In this document: one piece after another, positions 6,983-14,276 of the stretch
Numbering within the stretch: position 1 is the first letter of the stretch
Layout: each line of letters opens with the position of its first letter
Source of the DNA: Wenzhouxiangella sp.
Lineage (GTDB): Bacteria; Pseudomonadota; Gammaproteobacteria; Xanthomonadales; Wenzhouxiangellaceae
Reading direction: 5' to 3'
NCBI GenBank assembly: GCA_007123575.1
Contig: SKKV01000036.1
Location: forward strand, 1 to 14,276
Length of the DNA: 14,276 nt
Made by a program: the position numbers and the translations under genes
The notes under the pieces: generated by a model
Database searches by the model: none
Told to the model about the DNA's origin: nothing
What the model saw: the letters and a program-made list of their open reading frames with translations, nothing else

Positions 6983-9034
6983 TCAACTCACCTTCATGCC
7001 CGGTTCTGCGCCGCTGTCCGGGCTCAACAGAAACGGTTTGCCGCCTCCTTCGCTGGCAGCCAGGACCATGCCTTCGGACAGGCCGAAACGCATCTTGCGG
7101 GGTTTCAGGTTGGCGACCATCACGGTCAGGCGGCCCGTCAGTTCAGCCGGGTCGTAGTGGCCGCGGATGCCGGCGAAGACCTGGCGGGTCTCGCGGCCTA
7201 AGTCCAGCTCCAGACGCAGCAGCTTGTCGGCGCCCTCGACTTCTTCGGCCCTGACGATGCGGGCCACGCGCAGGTCGACCTTGGCGAATTCGGGAAATTC
7301 GATCGTCTCGATCATCTCGCTGTCCTCGGCTTTGGCAGCGACTGGTTTTTCCGCGGGCGTCGTGGGGCTGGCTGAGGGCGTGGCCTCCAGAGACTCACGG
7401 CTGTTGGCCAGCACGCGCTCGACCTGTTCGGCCTCGACTCGCTTGAGCAGGGGCTTGAAGCGAGCAATCGTGTGATCCAAAAGGGGTTGGTCGATGGCGT
7501 CGAAGTCATCCAGCGACGCGTTCAGGAACTCGGCCGCGGCGGCTGCCGTATGCGGAATTACCGGAGCTAGCCAGCTCATCATCACCCGGAACAGGTTGAG
7601 GCCCTGGGTACAGACCGCCAGCACCTCGGCTTCCTTGCCTGCTTCCTTGGCCAGGACCCAGGGCTTGTGCTCGTCGATATAGCGGTTGGCCTCGTCGGCC
7701 AGGGCCATGATGCGGCGGATGGCGAGCTGGTAGTTGCGGTTCTCGTAGTCGGCGGCGATCGCTTCGTGGCTATCGACGAAGCGCTGGTAAAGATCGGGAT
7801 CGGGCAGGGCGGCGGCCAGCTTGCCATCGCCCAGCTTGTGGATGAAACCCGCCGAGCGGCTGGCGATATTGACCAGCTTGCCGACCAGGTCAGCATTGAC
7901 CCGGGCCCGAAAATCATCCAGGTTGAGATCGATATCGGCCAGGCCAGAGCCGAGCTTGGCGGCGAAGTAATATCTCAAATAATCCGGGTGCAGCTCGTCC
8001 AGCCAGGTGCGGGCCTTGATGAAGGTGCCGCGTGATTTCGACATCTTGGCACCGTTGACGGTCAGAAAGCCATGGGCGTGCACTGCCGTTGGCCGGCGCA
8101 GGCCGGCACCTTCCAGCATCGCCGGCCAGAACAGACAGTGGAAATAGATGATGTCCTTGCCGATGAAGTGATGCATTTCGGTCCTGCTGTCCGGGCGCAG
8201 CCATTCTTCGAAATCCAGCCCTTCGCGCTGACAGATCTCGGCAAAGCTGGCCAGGTAGCCAACCGGCGCGTCCATCCAAACATAGAAGAACTTGTCGGGA
8301 TGGCCGGGAATGGCAAAACCGAAGTAGGGGGTGTCGCGGGTCACATCCCAGTCGCGCAGGCGCTCGCCGAACCATTCTTCCAGCTTGTTGGCGACTTCGT
8401 CCTGCAGGGCACCGGAGCGGACCCAGCCTTTCAGGCTGTCGCGGAACTGCTCCAGGGTGACGAAGAAGTGCTCGGTGCTTTTCATTACCGGCCGGGCGCC
8501 GGAAATCACTGACCTTGGCTCGACCAGCTCGGTTGGGTCGTAGGTCGCGCCGCAGACTTCGCAGGAGTCGCCGTACTGATCTTCGGCGCCGCATTTCGGG
8601 CAGTTGCCGCGGATGAAGCGATCCGGCAGGAACATGCCCCGATCGGGGTCGAAGAACTGCTCGATGGTGCGGCTGGACACCGCGCCGTTGTCTTTAAGAC
8701 CCTGCCAGATGCGCTCGACCAGGCCACGGTTGGTTTCGCCGTGAGTAGACGAAAAGTTGTCGTAGGACAGGCCGAAGTCGTCGAAGTCGCGCAGGTGCTC
8801 AGCATGCATGTCGGCAATCAGGTTCTCTGGCGTCTTGCCCTGCTTTTCGGCCTGCAGCATGATCGGCGTGCCGTGGGCGTCGTCGGCCCAGGCGAACCAG
8901 ACTTCGTGGCCGCGCGCACGCTGAAACCGTGCCCAGATGTCGGTCTGGATGTATTCAAGCATGTGGCCTAAGTGGATGGGGCCGTTGGCATAGGGCAGGG
9001 CGGCGGTGACCAGGATGCGACGCTTGGTAGTCAT
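6983..9034 (-). CDS. metG: Methionyl-tRNA synthetase
   Basis: A 683-residue class I aminoacyl-tRNA synthetase that charges tRNAMet, in the cytoplasm. The HIGH motif appears as HLGH (21-24) after PYANGPI, the zinc knuckle has C145, C148, C158 and C161 (CPKCG and CEVCG), and KMSKS stands at 330-334. The alpha-helical anticodon-binding domain follows (about 390-550), containing the family-typical NRYIDEHKPWVLAKE. A low-complexity linker rich in Ala, Pro, Ser and Thr (about 553-578) leads to the C-terminal EMAP-II-like tRNA-binding and dimerisation domain (about 582-683, EFAKVDLRVARIV to the end). Length and domain order match the E. coli type MetG (677 residues). The ATG at 9034 gives the normal N-terminus (RRILVTAALPYANG); no strong Shine-Dalgarno is visible. 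It is divergent from mrp and upstream of rnfA. Confidence 0.98.
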   Translation of the reverse strand: MTTKRRILVTAALPYANGPIHLGHMLEYIQTDIWARFQRARGHEVWFAWADDAHGTPIMLQAEKQGKTPENLIADMHAEHLRDFDDFGLSYDNFSSTHGETNRGLVERIWQGLKDNGAVSSRTIEQFFDPDRGMFLPDRFIRGNCPKCGAEDQYGDSCEVCGATYDPTELVEPRSVISGARPVMKSTEHFFVTLEQFRDSLKGWVRSGALQDEVANKLEEWFGERLRDWDVTRDTPYFGFAIPGHPDKFFYVWMDAPVGYLASFAEICQREGLDFEEWLRPDSRTEMHHFIGKDIIYFHCLFWPAMLEGAGLRRPTAVHAHGFLTVNGAKMSKSRGTFIKARTWLDELHPDYLRYYFAAKLGSGLADIDLNLDDFRARVNADLVGKLVNIASRSAGFIHKLGDGKLAAALPDPDLYQRFVDSHEAIAADYENRNYQLAIRRIMALADEANRYIDEHKPWVLAKEAGKEAEVLAVCTQGLNLFRVMMSWLAPVIPHTAAAAAEFLNASLDDFDAIDQPLLDHTIARFKPLLKRVEAEQVERVLANSRESLEATPSASPTTPAEKPVAAKAEDSEMIETIEFPEFAKVDLRVARIVRAEEVEGADKLLRLELDLGRETRQVFAGIRGHYDPAELTGRLTVMVANLKPRKMRFGLSEGMVLAASEGGGKPFLLSPDSGAEPGMKVS

Positions 9035-9069
9035 GCGAGCGGTGTTGGTTGGTTATCGATTGGCGCTGG

Positions 9070-9078
9070 ATTATCGCA
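9070..9078 (-). promoter_or_regulatory. Candidate metG promoter (extended -10)
   Basis: Read on the minus strand, TGCGATAAT gives a -10 hexamer GATAAT (9075 down to 9070) with a TG one base short of the ideal extended -10 position. Its end is 35 bases from the metG ATG. No good -35 box is visible at 17 bases, where a C-rich stretch sits. Confidence 0.35.
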
Positions 9079-9191
9079 TGTTGGTTGGGGGGCGAAGGGA
9101 AAAGGGGAAATGAAGCCGGTGGGGTCATCTTGACTGTGTTGGCCGGGGTAGGGCGGTAAACTTCTGCGGTATTCAACCGAGTGAGCTGGTG

Positions 9192-10268
9192 ATGGTCAAC
9201 GAATCTGATTTGAAGCGTCTTCTGTCTGAACTGATTGACCCCCATACGGGGCAGCCCTTAGGTGAGGCGGTGCGGGCGGTTGCGGTGCGCGATGGGAAGG
9301 CGGCGGTGGCTGTTGAGCTGGGTTATCCGGCGGCGGGATGGCGTGAGGGGCTGGTCGAGCTGGTCTCTGGCGCGCTGCGGGCGACTGGCGAGGTTGCCGA
9401 GGTCACTGTTGATCTGGACTGGCGTGTCTCACAGTACGCGGTCCAGGATGGTCTGAATCCGCTTGAGGGTGTCGGCAACGTCATTGCGGTCGCCTCCGGC
9501 AAGGGTGGGGTGGGCAAGAGCACGGTGACGGCCAACCTGGCGCTGGCCTTGCAGGCCGAGGGCGCGCGCGTGGGCGTGCTCGATGCCGATGTCTATGGCC
9601 CCAGCCAGCCGCGCATGCTGGGCTTGTCCGGCCAACCGCAAACGACGGAAAACCGGCGCATTCTGCCGTTCCAGGCGCATGGCCTGCAGGCGATGTCGAT
9701 CGGCATGCTGGTCAAGACCGACCAGGCGATGATCTGGCGCGGGCCGATGGCGACCCAGGCCCTGCAGCAGATGGTGGCCGAAACCCTGTGGCAGGATCTG
9801 GATTACCTGGTCATCGATCTGCCGCCGGGTACCGGTGATATTCAGCTCACCCTTGCCCAGCGCATACCGGTAGCCGGTGCCATCACCGTGACTACACCCC
9901 AGGATGTGGCCGTGGACGACGTGCGTCGGGCCGTGGCCATGTTCAGCAAGGTCCGCATCCCGGTGTTGGGGGTGGTCGAGAATATGAGCACCCATATCTG
10001 CTCGAACTGCGGGCACGAAGAGGCGATTTTCGGCGCCGGCGGCGGCTCGCGCATTGCTTCCGAAGCCGGCCTGACCCTGCTCGGTCAGCTGCCCCTGGAG
10101 GCCAGCCTGGGGCGTTCCACGGACCAGGGGAACCCGATTGTCGCCGCCGACCCCGATCACCCCGTGAGCCAGCGCTTCCGCGAACTGGCCCGCCGCACCG
10201 CCGCGCGCCTGTCGCTCAACACCCGCAACCAGCAAATCCGCATGCCCAAAATCCGAATCGTCGATTGA
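9192..10268 (+). CDS. apbC: Fe-S cluster carrier ATPase Mrp/ApbC family
   Basis: A 358-residue cytoplasmic P-loop ATPase of the Mrp/NBP35 family, which binds and hands over 4Fe-4S clusters. The N-terminal 85 residues or so are the DUF59/MIP18-like domain (LIDPHTGQPLGEA). The deviant Walker A GKGGVGKST is at about 103-111 after NVIAVAS, followed by LDADVYGPSQPRMLG, the Walker B-like VIDLPPGTGD (about 207-216) and the cluster-binding CSNC (C270, C273) inside VENMSTHICSNCGHEE. All features of an active member are present. I prefer ATG 9192; a GTG three bases earlier (9189) is also possible. TTGACT (9130-9135) is a good -35 candidate, but the best -10 (TAAACT, 9157-9162) is 21 bases away, so the promoter is uncertain. 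The gene is divergent from metG, as in many gammaproteobacteria, and dcd follows after 105 bases. Confidence 0.95.
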   Translation: MVNESDLKRLLSELIDPHTGQPLGEAVRAVAVRDGKAAVAVELGYPAAGWREGLVELVSGALRATGEVAEVTVDLDWRVSQYAVQDGLNPLEGVGNVIAVASGKGGVGKSTVTANLALALQAEGARVGVLDADVYGPSQPRMLGLSGQPQTTENRRILPFQAHGLQAMSIGMLVKTDQAMIWRGPMATQALQQMVAETLWQDLDYLVIDLPPGTGDIQLTLAQRIPVAGAITVTTPQDVAVDDVRRAVAMFSKVRIPVLGVVENMSTHICSNCGHEEAIFGAGGGSRIASEAGLTLLGQLPLEASLGRSTDQGNPIVAADPDHPVSQRFRELARRTAARLSLNTRNQQIRMPKIRIVD

Positions 10269-10373
10269 GGTTTGGTTTTGAGATGCATCGGGTGGTATCC
10301 GCCAGCCTGCGACCTTAAGCGGGTGATCGGATTCTGAGTTACCCTTTCCCCACCCCACCACGGACCCACGCCA

Positions 10374-10943
10374 GTGAGCATCAAATCAGACCGCTGGATT
10401 CGCAACATGGCCGAGCGTCACGGCATGATCGAGCCCTTCGAGCCGGGCCAGATCCGGGCTGCCGAAGACGGACGCAAACTGGTGTCCTACGGCACCTCCA
10501 GCTACGGCTATGACGGCCGCTGTGCGGATGAATTCAAGATCTTCACGAACATCAATTCGGCCATCGTCGACCCCAAGAATTTCGATGAAAACAGCTTCGT
10601 GGATTTCAAGGGAGACACCTGCATCATTCCGCCCAATTCGTTTGCCCTGGCCCGCACCGTGGAGTACTTCCGGATTCCGCGCAACGTCCTGACCATCTGT
10701 CTGGGCAAGTCGACCTACGCGCGCTGCGGCATCATCGTCAACGTGACTCCCTTGGAGCCGGAATGGGAAGGCCATGTGACCCTGGAGTTTTCCAACACCA
10801 CACCGTTGCCGGCGCGCATTTACGCCAACGAGGGTGTTGCCCAGTTCTTGTTCCTGGAATCGGACGAGGCCTGTGAGACCTCGTATGCTGATCGGGCCGG
10901 CAAATACATGGGGCAGCTCGGCGTTACCTTGCCCAGAGCCTGA
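10374..10943 (+). CDS. dcd: dCTP deaminase
   Basis: A 189-residue cytoplasmic enzyme that deaminates dCTP to dUTP, the precursor step for dTMP synthesis via dUTPase and thymidylate synthase. It belongs to the trimeric dUTPase-like fold. Signatures are SYGTSSYGYD (38-47), the GKSTYARCGIIVNVTPLEP segment (111-129) with the phosphate-binding Ser and Arg (S113, R117), the WEGHVTLEFSN segment holding the catalytic Glu (E138), and the C-terminal nucleotide-closing SYADRAGKYMGQ (170-181). Length agrees with the 188-residue proteobacterial form. The start is GTG at 10374; it gives the family N-terminus (MSIKSDRWI) and no ATG lies near. No clear Shine-Dalgarno is seen. The 105-base gap after mrp holds no strong promoter or terminator. 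Its stop abuts the stop of the convergent protease gene with no spacer. Confidence 0.97.
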   Translation: MSIKSDRWIRNMAERHGMIEPFEPGQIRAAEDGRKLVSYGTSSYGYDGRCADEFKIFTNINSAIVDPKNFDENSFVDFKGDTCIIPPNSFALARTVEYFRIPRNVLTICLGKSTYARCGIIVNVTPLEPEWEGHVTLEFSNTTPLPARIYANEGVAQFLFLESDEACETSYADRAGKYMGQLGVTLPRA

Positions 10944-12056
10944 TCAGCGGCTGGGCGGAGGTTGTTGAATCAGGGTCACACTGGTGTCGAATAGCTGATT
11001 GCCGCGCAGTACGTTCAACTCGACCAATTGCCCCGGCTGCTGCTGGGCAATGTAGAGAGTCAATTCGCGGGCGTTGGCGACGCTGTTGCCGTCAGCGCCA
11101 ATCAGAATGTCGCCAGCGCGCAGGCCGGCGCGCCAGGCCGGACCGCCCTGATCCACGCGGGCGATTCTTGCCCCGGTAATCGGGGTGCCGTCGAACTGCA
11201 TGGTGAAAGTCAGGTCGGCCAGGTCCACCCCCATCCAGCCCCGTGGCACCTCGCCGTGTTCGATGATCTGATCCATGATGTCGCGGGCGAGCGTTGCCGG
11301 AATCGCAAAGCCGATTCCTTGGGCACCCATGGTCTGGCTGAGAGATGCACTGTTGATGCCCACCACTTCTCCGGCCGGGTTGATGAGCGCACCGCCGCTG
11401 TTGCCTGAATTGATCGCCGCATCGGTCTGGATGAAGTCCTCCAGCGCGGTCAGGTTGAGCTGGCCTCGGCCGGTTGCGCTGACGATGCCCATGGTGACGG
11501 TATGGCTCAGGCCGAAGGCGTTGCCGATGGCAAGCACCACGTCACCGGCGCGCATCTGGCTGCTGGCGGCGAAATTGGCAGCCGGCAATGGGTCTTCGAC
11601 CTCGATCTGCAACACGGCGAGGTCGGTTCCCGGATCGGCGCCGACCACCCGGGCTTCGAATACCCGGCCGTCCCACAATGCAACGGCGATATTGTCCACG
11701 TTGGAAATCACGTGCAGCGCCGTGAGGATGAGTCCATCCGGAGACACGATGACCCCGGATCCCAGTCCGCGCCTGGGCCGGGTTACCATGCGATCGCCAT
11801 ACAGAGCGCGCAGCAATGGGTCGAATACATCGCTGGAAAGCGGCTGGGCGACCAGCGTTCGGGTATAGATGCTGACCACTGAAGGTGCCGCCATGTTGAC
11901 AGCGTCAGCATAAGATGACGCTGCGGTATCAGAGGTTTCCGTTCGCAGTGCCGGCAGCAGTTCCGGGCGTAGAAAGACCAGGACGAAGGCCATGGCCAGG
12001 CCGAGAATGACGAACTGGACGGTAAATTGAACAATCTTGCTCAAGGCTTGAAGCAT
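10944..12056 (-). CDS. Membrane-anchored S1C serine protease, DegS/AlgW-like
   Basis: A 370-residue HtrA-family protease. One N-terminal membrane helix (about 9-29) anchors it in the inner membrane facing the periplasm, followed by the trypsin-like domain with H115 (TALHVIS), D145 (PGTDLAVLQ) and S220 (NSGNSGGALIN), then a single PDZ domain (about 275-365, GWMGVDL to LNVLRGNQLFD). One PDZ and a membrane anchor, rather than two PDZ and a cleaved signal, point to DegS/AlgW: PDZ senses misfolded outer-membrane porin tails and the protease cuts RseA/MucA to free the sigmaE-type factor. The ATG at 12056 is chosen because DegS and AlgW carry only a few residues before the helix; a TTG at 12134 would add 26 residues. 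Neither start has a well-spaced Shine-Dalgarno. It is divergent from petABC and back-to-back in stops with dcd. Confidence 0.92.
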   Translation of the reverse strand: MLQALSKIVQFTVQFVILGLAMAFVLVFLRPELLPALRTETSDTAASSYADAVNMAAPSVVSIYTRTLVAQPLSSDVFDPLLRALYGDRMVTRPRRGLGSGVIVSPDGLILTALHVISNVDNIAVALWDGRVFEARVVGADPGTDLAVLQIEVEDPLPAANFAASSQMRAGDVVLAIGNAFGLSHTVTMGIVSATGRGQLNLTALEDFIQTDAAINSGNSGGALINPAGEVVGINSASLSQTMGAQGIGFAIPATLARDIMDQIIEHGEVPRGWMGVDLADLTFTMQFDGTPITGARIARVDQGGPAWRAGLRAGDILIGADGNSVANARELTLYIAQQQPGQLVELNVLRGNQLFDTSVTLIQQPPPSR

Positions 12057-12176
12057 CCCTCTGATGTGGTTGACGCCGAATCCGGGCTTTGGCGGAGTGA
12101 CGCTGTGAAGGTCGCGGTAGCCTTTTGAGGCCAAACATCAGGATGGCTGCGGCGACCATCCCTCGACAGATCAGCC

Positions 12177-12182
12177 AGTATA
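12177..12182 (-). promoter_or_regulatory. Candidate -10 box for the protease gene
   Basis: On the minus strand TATACT (12182 down to 12177) is a near-consensus -10 box. No recognisable -35 box lies 17 bases upstream. Transcription would start near 12170, about 115 bases before the preferred ATG, or about 36 before the alternative TTG. It directly abuts the candidate petA promoter. Confidence 0.35.
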
Positions 12183-12183
12183 A

Positions 12184-12213
12184 TTGTGAAGTTGCTTAAT
12201 TTTTCGCTAAAAT
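12184..12213 (+). promoter_or_regulatory. Candidate promoter of petABC
   Basis: TTGTGA (12184-12189) and TAAAAT (12208-12213) are separated by 18 bases, within an AT-rich patch standing out from GC-rich surroundings. The -10 lies in CGCTAAAATA, which also occurs before the TonB receptor. Transcription starting near 12220 would give a leader of about 150 bases before petA. Confidence 0.45.
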
Positions 12214-12230
12214 AGCAGTTCGGGAATCTG

Positions 12231-12288
12231 TCGGACGTCCCCTAATGCCGTTTCGGTCGCTTTATCGTCGGCCCGGTCGTTCGTCCGA
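12231..12288 (+). repeat. Inverted repeat in the petA leader
   Basis: TCGGACG (12231-12237) and CGTCCGA (12282-12288) are perfect reverse complements 44 bases apart, in the untranslated leader before petA. They could form the base of a larger structured element. No known riboswitch or leader family was recognised, and a chance match is possible. Confidence 0.3.
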
Positions 12289-12368
12289 ACTCAATTTTCT
12301 CTTCATCGGCAAGACAGAGTCCGCTTGGCGGCCTGGCTGGCCACAGACCGTGAGATCGGGAGTAATAC

Positions 12369-12992
12369 ATGTCCGAAACCGAATCGTTGGATTCCGAACA
12401 GACCTCAACAGATTTGTCGCGCCGACGGCTGCTGCTGGGCACAACCAGCGTCGTTGGTGCCGTCGGTGTCGCCGCTGCGGCGTGGCCTTTTCTTGCATCG
12501 CTGCGGCCCAGTGCCCGGGCGCGCATCATTGGTGCGCCGGTAGAGGTCTTTATCGGCAATCTCGAGCCCGGCCAACTTGCCCGCGTGCAATGGCGGGGCC
12601 AGACTATTGGCATCATGCGCCGTACCGAGCGCATGTTGGAACAGCTTCCCGACCTTAACCCGCGGCTGCGCGATCCGGAATCATCGGTTGCCGACCAGCA
12701 GCCGGAGTACGCCCGCAATCTGCACCGCTCGATTCGCCCGGAAATTCTCGTCTTGAACGTTCACTGCACGCACTTGGGCTGCGTTCCACAAGTGATCCCG
12801 GAGATCGGGGCCCAACCCTTCGACGCGGATTGGCGTGGTGGATTCTTCTGTCCCTGCCATCGGTCCACCTTCGACCTGGCTGGCCGGGTTTTCAGTGGCG
12901 TGCCGGCGGTGCGGAACCTGCTGGTGCCGCCGCACTCGTTCATTGGCGATGACCACATAGTCATCGGCCTGGACCCTGAAGGAGCATCCTGA
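12369..12992 (+). CDS. petA: Cytochrome bc1 Rieske iron-sulfur subunit
   Basis: A 207-residue Rieske protein that carries electrons from quinol at the Qo site to cytochrome c1. It is membrane-anchored, with the head in the periplasm. The N-terminus is a Tat-type signal anchor: SRRRLLLG (17-24) followed by the hydrophobic helix to about 44. The cluster-binding boxes are CTHLGC (133-138) and CPCHRS (161-166): C133, H135, C161 and H164 bind the 2Fe-2S cluster and C138 with C163 make the disulfide. A proteobacterial insertion (about 80-125) precedes the first box. Length is typical. GGGAG (12358-12362) stands six bases before the ATG as Shine-Dalgarno. It is the first gene of petABC, two bases ahead of petB. 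Confidence 0.97.
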   Translation: MSETESLDSEQTSTDLSRRRLLLGTTSVVGAVGVAAAAWPFLASLRPSARARIIGAPVEVFIGNLEPGQLARVQWRGQTIGIMRRTERMLEQLPDLNPRLRDPESSVADQQPEYARNLHRSIRPEILVLNVHCTHLGCVPQVIPEIGAQPFDADWRGGFFCPCHRSTFDLAGRVFSGVPAVRNLLVPPHSFIGDDHIVIGLDPEGAS

Positions 12993-12994
12993 TC

Positions 12995-14233
12995 ATGGCA
13001 AAGCCTGCAAGCGCCCTTGCCAAGGGCATTGATACTGTTAATAACTGGGTCAACGAGCGCGCCTCGGTAAGCGATTTCTACAAGGCGCATTTAAGCGAGT
13101 ACTACGCGCCGAAGAACTTCAATCTCTGGTATTTCTTTGGGTCCTTGTCCTTGCTGGTGCTGGTCAACCAGCTTCTGACCGGCATTTTTCTGACCATGCA
13201 CTACAAGCCGGATGCTGAATTGGCCTTTGCTTCGGTCGAGTTCATCATGCGTGATGTCGAGTGGGGCTGGCTGATTCGCTACATGCACTCGACAGGGGCT
13301 TCCCTGTTCTTTGTGGTGGTTTATCTGCACATGTTCAGGGCCCTGATGTACGGTTCGTATCAGAAGCCGCGCGAGCTGGTCTGGATTCTCGGGGTAACCA
13401 TTTACCTGGTGCTGATGGCCGAGTCTTTCATGGGGTATGTGCTGCCTTGGGGCCAGATGTCTTACTGGGGCGCCCAGGTGATCATTTCCCTGTTCGGCGC
13501 GGTTCCCTACATCGGCGAGGCGCTGGTTGAATGGATTCGCGGTGACTATTTCGTTGCCGACGCGACGCTGAACCGCTTCTTTGCGCTGCACGTGGTCGCA
13601 CTTCCTCTGGTCCTGGTCGGCCTGGTGGTGTTGCATTTGGCCGCCCTTCACGAAGTGGGCTCTAACAACCCCGATGGGGTTGATATCAAGGCCAAAAAAG
13701 ATGAGAACGGCGTCCCGCTCGACGGTATCGCGTTCCATCCGTATTACACGGTCAAAGACATATTCGGGGCCGCTTTCTTCCTGCTGATCGCCGCGTTCAT
13801 CATCTTTTTCTGGCCGGAATTCGGCGGCTATTTTCTGAAGCCGGATAACTTTGTCCCGGCTGATCCACTGGTCACTCCTGACCATATCCCGCCGGTCTGG
13901 TACTTCACCCCGTTCTACGCCATTCTGCAAGCGGTCCCCGACAAGTTGATGGGCGTGGTGCTGATGGGTGCGGCCACGATGATCCTGTACCTGGTGCCCT
14001 GGCTGGATCGCAGCCCGGTGCGCTCGATTCGCTACCGTAGCTGGATGTCGAAGCTGGCGCTTGGCCTGTTCGTGGTGGCTTTTGTGCGACTTGGTATGCT
14101 TGGGCTGTCGCAGGATTCGAGTACGTTCGAGCTTAGGCTGTGGACCTTTATCTATTTCGCCTTCTTCATCCTGATGCCGATCTGGACCAGCTTTGAAAAG
14201 ACCAAACCCGTACCGGAAAGAGTGACGAGCTGA
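12995..14233 (+). CDS. petB: Cytochrome b of the bc1 complex
   Basis: A 412-residue integral membrane subunit with about eight helices that binds two b hemes and forms both quinone sites. Heme ligands are H98 and H112 in helix B (RYMHSTGAS...YLHMFRAL) and H199 and H214 in helix D (RFFALHVVAL...VVLHLAALHE). The spacing in helix D is 14 intervening residues, one more than in mitochondrial cytochrome b. The Qo motif reads PVWY (300-303) within HIPPVWYFTPFYAIL, rather than PEWY. GSNNPDG (222-228) follows helix D as in other members. It is a full-length, unsplit cytochrome b with no fused c1. AAGGAG at 12979-12984 gives a strong Shine-Dalgarno ten bases before the ATG. It sits between petA and the start of petC. 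Confidence 0.98.
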   Translation: MAKPASALAKGIDTVNNWVNERASVSDFYKAHLSEYYAPKNFNLWYFFGSLSLLVLVNQLLTGIFLTMHYKPDAELAFASVEFIMRDVEWGWLIRYMHSTGASLFFVVVYLHMFRALMYGSYQKPRELVWILGVTIYLVLMAESFMGYVLPWGQMSYWGAQVIISLFGAVPYIGEALVEWIRGDYFVADATLNRFFALHVVALPLVLVGLVVLHLAALHEVGSNNPDGVDIKAKKDENGVPLDGIAFHPYYTVKDIFGAAFFLLIAAFIIFFWPEFGGYFLKPDNFVPADPLVTPDHIPPVWYFTPFYAILQAVPDKLMGVVLMGAATMILYLVPWLDRSPVRSIRYRSWMSKLALGLFVVAFVRLGMLGLSQDSSTFELRLWTFIYFAFFILMPIWTSFEKTKPVPERVTS

Positions 14234-14276
14234 TGATGTACCGAAATCTCTTGTGCGGCCTCGCACTGCTGCTGGG
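14233..14276 (+). CDS. petC: Cytochrome c1 precursor, N-terminal fragment (cut by window end)
   Basis: An ATG overlapping the petB stop by one base (TGATG) opens a frame that runs off the window, reading MMYRNLLCGLALLL. This is the start of a signal peptide: a basic residue followed by a hydrophobic core. In petABC operons the next gene is cytochrome c1, whose precursor is exported, so the identity is inferred from position and signal peptide alone; no CXXCH heme site is within view. A second ATG three bases later (14236) is an equally good start. Confidence 0.7.
   Translation, partial: MMYRNLLCGLALLL

Noticed and set aside
7914..8594. 226-codon frame inside metG in another reading frame
   Set aside because: Lies wholly within the conserved MetG core, is Arg-rich and has no independent start signal.
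10291..10303. GGTGG-TAT-CCGCC hairpin between mrp and dcd as a terminator
   Set aside because: Short stem with a G-T pair, three-base loop and no following T run.
9429..10361. 310-codon open frame antisense to mrp/apbC
   Set aside because: A by-product of high-GC codon use in the real gene; His/Arg/Gln-rich with no family resemblance.
11929..12159. 76-codon minus-strand frame starting upstream of the protease
   Set aside because: Overlaps the protease's membrane-anchor region in another frame; the protease frame is clearly the conserved one.
13091..14266. 391-codon open frame antisense to petB
   Set aside because: It mirrors the codon pattern of petB, has no start signal or recognisable motif, and cytochrome b on the other strand is beyond doubt.

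Overview
The window looks like chromosomal DNA of a high-GC gammaproteobacterium, perhaps near Lysobacterales or Chromatiales. That placement is inferred from gene order (dcd, mrp/apbC, metG and rnfA together; a DegS-type protease divergent from petABC) and from the PVWY Qo motif in cytochrome b. No ribosomal RNA or other decisive taxonomic marker is present.

The left third (1-4361) is accessory. Two overlapping plus-strand genes encode a small protein resembling the DUF6155 family and a 799-residue fusion of a TOTE-type archaeo-eukaryotic primase domain with a superfamily 2 helicase. This pair is the best candidate here for a poorly described conflict or defence system. About 760 bases with no convincing gene follow, then a Phd/YefM antitoxin and PIN-domain toxin pair with its own promoter and a repeat-type operator.

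The middle (4605-10943) holds a TonB-dependent outer-membrane receptor that converges on rnfA with a 13-base overlap. rnfA is the last gene of a metG-rnfA unit on the minus strand; the rnfB gene expected next is absent, so the Rnf cluster looks interrupted or scattered. Divergent from metG run mrp/apbC (Fe-S carrier ATPase) and dcd (dCTP deaminase).

The right part (10944-14276) holds a membrane-anchored DegS/AlgW-like protease on the minus strand. Divergent from it is the cytochrome bc1 operon: petA (Rieske protein), petB (cytochrome b) and the first 44 bases of a probable petC. The roughly 310-base region between the protease and petA carries candidate back-to-back promoters and a long petA leader.

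Most of the right two thirds is housekeeping: respiration, tRNA charging, nucleotide supply, Fe-S assembly and envelope stress. The novelty lies mainly in the primase-helicase locus and in how the accessory block sits beside a broken rnf cluster.
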